8,405 bases of DNA from Bacteroidota bacterium (GTDB lineage Bacteria > Bacteroidota > Bacteroidia > Chitinophagales > LD1): assembly GCA_028288545.1 (NCBI GenBank), contig JAQBNQ010000269.1, forward strand, positions 1 to 8,405, written 5' to 3'. The notes beneath the pieces were generated by a model. It was not told the DNA's origin, searched no databases, and saw nothing but the letters and a program-made list of their open reading frames with translations. Both the position numbers and the translations under genes were made by a program. Of the stretch, positions 6,901 through 8,405 are shown in pieces. Each line of letters opens with the position of its first letter. Position 1 is the stretch's first letter.

Positions 6901-6920
6901 TTGTATTTACTAAAATACAA
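6901..6920. promoter_or_regulatory. Perfect 8-bp dyad just upstream of the PPK2 start
   Basis: TTGTATTT at 6901-6908 and AAATACAA at 6913-6920 are exact inverse complements around the 4-nt ACTA. On the minus strand the dyad ends 8 nt before the PPK2 ATG. It could be an operator for a dimeric repressor or a 5'-leader hairpin near the translation start. It is AT-rich, so chance is possible. The rest of the 136-bp divergent gap (6893-7028) shows only weak promoter-like matches. Confidence 0.4.
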
Positions 6921-7003
6921 AATTCAACTCTGTTAAAACCCCTAAAGCACTTATATAGGTCCGGCACCGGTAGTTATTTTCCTGTTTTACGGGTTTAATT
7001 ATT

Positions 7004-7011
7004 TATATTGT
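7004..7011 (+). promoter_or_regulatory. Weak candidate -7 box for the MDR oxidoreductase gene
   Basis: TATATTGT matches TAnnTTTG at six of eight positions and lies 17 bases before the ATG at 7029. No good TTTG box at normal spacing is visible; the nearest T-runs are at 6977-6980 and 6985-6988. Confidence 0.2.
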
Positions 7012-7028
7012 GGTAAACACCCCCAAAC

Positions 7029-8048
7029 ATGAAAGCGATATACATCATAAAACACGGAAGCGCGGAGGAATCATTTGAGTTCCGCGAGACACCGAAGCCT
7101 GTCCCGAAGCCGGGTGAGGTACTCATAAAAGTAGAGGGCTTCGGCCTTAATTTTGCCGACGTGATGGCCCGCAAAGGCATGTATAAAGAGGCACCACCCA
7201 TACCCAGCCTGATAGGCTATGACGTTTGCGGTACGGTTGAAAGAGTAGGCGGAAATGTTTCCAATGTACTGGAAGGAGATCGCGTTACAGGAATGACACG
7301 TTTTGGTGGATACGCCGAATACGCACTTACCGATGCCAGGGCCGTGGCCAAAATACCTGAAAACATAAGTATTACTGAAGCTACTGCGCTAACTACCCAA
7401 TACTGCACAGCCTATTACTGCGCCGCCGAAATGGTAAATTTATTTGAAGGCGATAGGGTACTGATACACAGCGCTGCGGGCGGAGTTGGCACCGGCCTGA
7501 TGCAATATGCACAGCATAAAGGTTGCGAGATATTTGCCACTACCGGAAGCGACGCTAAAGTGGATATGCTTAAGCAAATGGGTGCACAGCACGTTATTAA
7601 TACCAGCAGGCAGGAGTTTGACGATTACATCATGGAACAAACAAAAGGTGATGGTGTGGACGTGATATTTGATGCCGTAGGCGCCGACTTTATAAAACGC
7701 GGTATAAAATCATTATCGCCGGGCGGAAGGATCGTTTGTTTCGGGGCAGCGCAAATGAGCGATTCGAAAAATATCTTTTTTCAGTTGAGCAAAGCAATTC
7801 AATTTGGATTTTATCACCCGGCTGAGTTTATGATGAATTCGAAAAGCCTGATTGGAGTTAATATGCTGAAGTTGGCAGATGGCAAACCCGAAGTACTAAA
7901 AAGGTGCCTTGAAAATGTAGTGAAGCTGGTAGAACAGGGAGTGTTTAAGCCCCTGAATGGGAAAATATTTAAAGCCGAAGACATTGCCGAGGCCCATAAG
8001 TTTTTAGAAGAAAGAAAAAGCACAGGCAAAGTTGCCTGCGCCTGGTAA
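7029..8048 (+). CDS. Zinc-free medium-chain dehydrogenase/reductase, VAT1/quinone oxidoreductase-like
   Basis: The 339-residue product has the full MDR layout. A GroES-like N-terminal half includes VEGFGLNFADVMARKGMY (residues about 35-52) and IGYDVCGTVERVG (62-74). A Rossmann nucleotide-binding half has HSAAGGVGTGLMQYA (147-161), and the protein ends STGKVACAW. The catalytic-zinc Cys and His ligands of alcohol dehydrogenases are replaced (GLNFAD in place of GxCxxD), as in the quinone oxidoreductase and VAT1 branch. TTGSDAKVDML (171-181) has the Ser and Lys that often contact the 2'-phosphate of NADPH, which suggests NADPH use. Such enzymes reduce quinones or enones; the substrate here is unknown. 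The gene is a single transcription unit, divergent from the PPK2-RraA operon and closed by a hairpin terminator right after its stop. Confidence 0.9.
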   Translation: MKAIYIIKHGSAEESFEFRETPKPVPKPGEVLIKVEGFGLNFADVMARKGMYKEAPPIPSLIGYDVCGTVERVGGNVSNVLEGDRVTGMTRFGGYAEYALTDARAVAKIPENISITEATALTTQYCTAYYCAAEMVNLFEGDRVLIHSAAGGVGTGLMQYAQHKGCEIFATTGSDAKVDMLKQMGAQHVINTSRQEFDDYIMEQTKGDGVDVIFDAVGADFIKRGIKSLSPGGRIVCFGAAQMSDSKNIFFQLSKAIQFGFYHPAEFMMNSKSLIGVNMLKLADGKPEVLKRCLENVVKLVEQGVFKPLNGKIFKAEDIAEAHKFLEERKSTGKVACAW

Positions 8049-8053
8049 ACTAA

Positions 8054-8098
8054 AAAAGAGAGCACTGGTTACTATGTCGCTAACCAGCACTCTCTTTT
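8054..8098. terminator. Bidirectional intrinsic terminator between convergent genes
   Basis: AAAAGAGAG (8054-8062) pairs with CTCTCTTTT (8090-8098), and CTGGTTA (8065-8071) with TAACCAG (8081-8087), around a 9-nt loop with a 2x2 CA/CA internal bulge. The A-run on the left and T-run on the right give a T-tail on either strand. It starts 6 bp after the oxidoreductase stop and ends 7 bp before the stop codon of the minus-strand gene, so it can end both transcripts. Confidence 0.85.
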
Positions 8099-8104
8099 GT
8101 CATC

Positions 8105-8405
8105 CTACTCCAATACGATTTTCTTCACTGCCGTTTTATCTGCGCTTTTTACTTTCAATAAATACACACCACGTGCAAAGGAAGCCGTATTAATGGCCGC
8201 CTTCTTTTCATTTACAGCTCTCTGTAAAACAAGCCTGCCTTCAATATCTACCATTTCCAACGTTTGGATATTATCTCCGGCCTCAACTATCAATTGATCA
8301 ATTGCCGGGTTAGGAAACACATTGACCGAAAGCAAATCATTTTGCAGCGAGATAATATCAAGCGCCTCGGTGCGACAGGCAAGAATGTTACTATTGTAAA
8401 AATTT
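8105..8405 (-). CDS. Secreted protein, C-terminal end with T9SS type A sorting domain (5' partial)
   Basis: The minus-strand frame is open from the right edge of the window (first full codon at 8404) to a TAG at 8105-8107, about 99 residues. The TTG at 8335 is an internal Leu codon, not a start. The last 75 or so residues are a classic T9SS type A (Por_Secre_tail) sorting domain: LSVNVFPNPAIDQLIVEA, a central TLEMVDIEGRLVLQ strand pair, then ARGVYLLKVKSADKTAVKKIVLE. This domain directs proteins through the outer membrane and is normally removed on export. The preceding residues (NFYNSNILACRTEALDIISLQND) are the tail of an unknown cargo domain. The passenger's function lies outside the window. 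The gene converges on the oxidoreductase gene. Confidence 0.88.
   Translation of the reverse strand, partial: NFYNSNILACRTEALDIISLQNDLLSVNVFPNPAIDQLIVEAGDNIQTLEMVDIEGRLVLQRAVNEKKAAINTASFARGVYLLKVKSADKTAVKKIVLE

Noticed and set aside
6893..6967. N-terminal extension of the PPK2 protein to the ATG at 6967
   Set aside because: The 25 added residues do not resemble the family's start and would run through the dyad and leader region; MKKIKLKDIE from 6892 fits better.
6961..6970. Short palindrome CCGG-CA-CCGG in the divergent gap
   Set aside because: Only 4-bp arms; no T-tail and no partner site, so chance is the simplest explanation.

Overview
The window comes from a member of the Bacteroidota. 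Four things point there: a PorP/SprF-family outer-membrane protein of the type IX secretion and gliding apparatus; a secreted protein built of SprB-type repeats with a gliding-motility (CHU_C, T9SS type B) C-terminal domain; a second secreted protein ending in a T9SS type A sorting domain; and promoter-like motifs of the TTTG / TAnnTTTG kind with no clear Shine-Dalgarno sequences. The exact order within the phylum cannot be fixed from this stretch. No rRNA, tRNA, CRISPR array, transposase or integrase is visible.

Layout. (1) Positions 1-590 hold the 3' part of a GNAT/FemAB-like acyltransferase gene whose 5' end lies outside the window. (2) The gap 591-834 contains a cluster of inverted-repeat elements. 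Two are 58-bp stem-loops that align without gaps at an exact 80-bp offset, with compensatory base changes in the stems. One is a short collapsed copy. The last stem-loop runs into the likely promoter of the next gene. (3) Positions 835-5624 form a surface-adhesin module: a PorP/SprF-like protein followed by a 1209-residue secreted protein with an N-terminal beta-rich domain, about nine SprB-like repeats and a CHU_C domain. The first protein probably helps the second across or onto the outer membrane through the T9SS. (4) On the minus strand, positions 6892 down to 5632, a class III-like PPK2 polyphosphate kinase and an RraA-family protein are 4 nt apart and form an operon. It converges with the adhesin gene, with only 7 bp between the stop codons. 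(5) Divergent from that operon is a VAT1/quinone-oxidoreductase-like zinc-free MDR enzyme, 7029-8048. It ends in a strong bidirectional hairpin terminator shared with (6), the 3' end of a minus-strand gene for a T9SS type A cargo protein that runs off the window at 8405.

Most genes belong to known families. The least explained part is the covarying stem-loop cluster at 612-785 upstream of the porP/sprF-like gene. Secondary points are the gene order of the adhesin module, the PPK2-RraA pairing, and a perfect 8-bp dyad just upstream of the PPK2 start codon.
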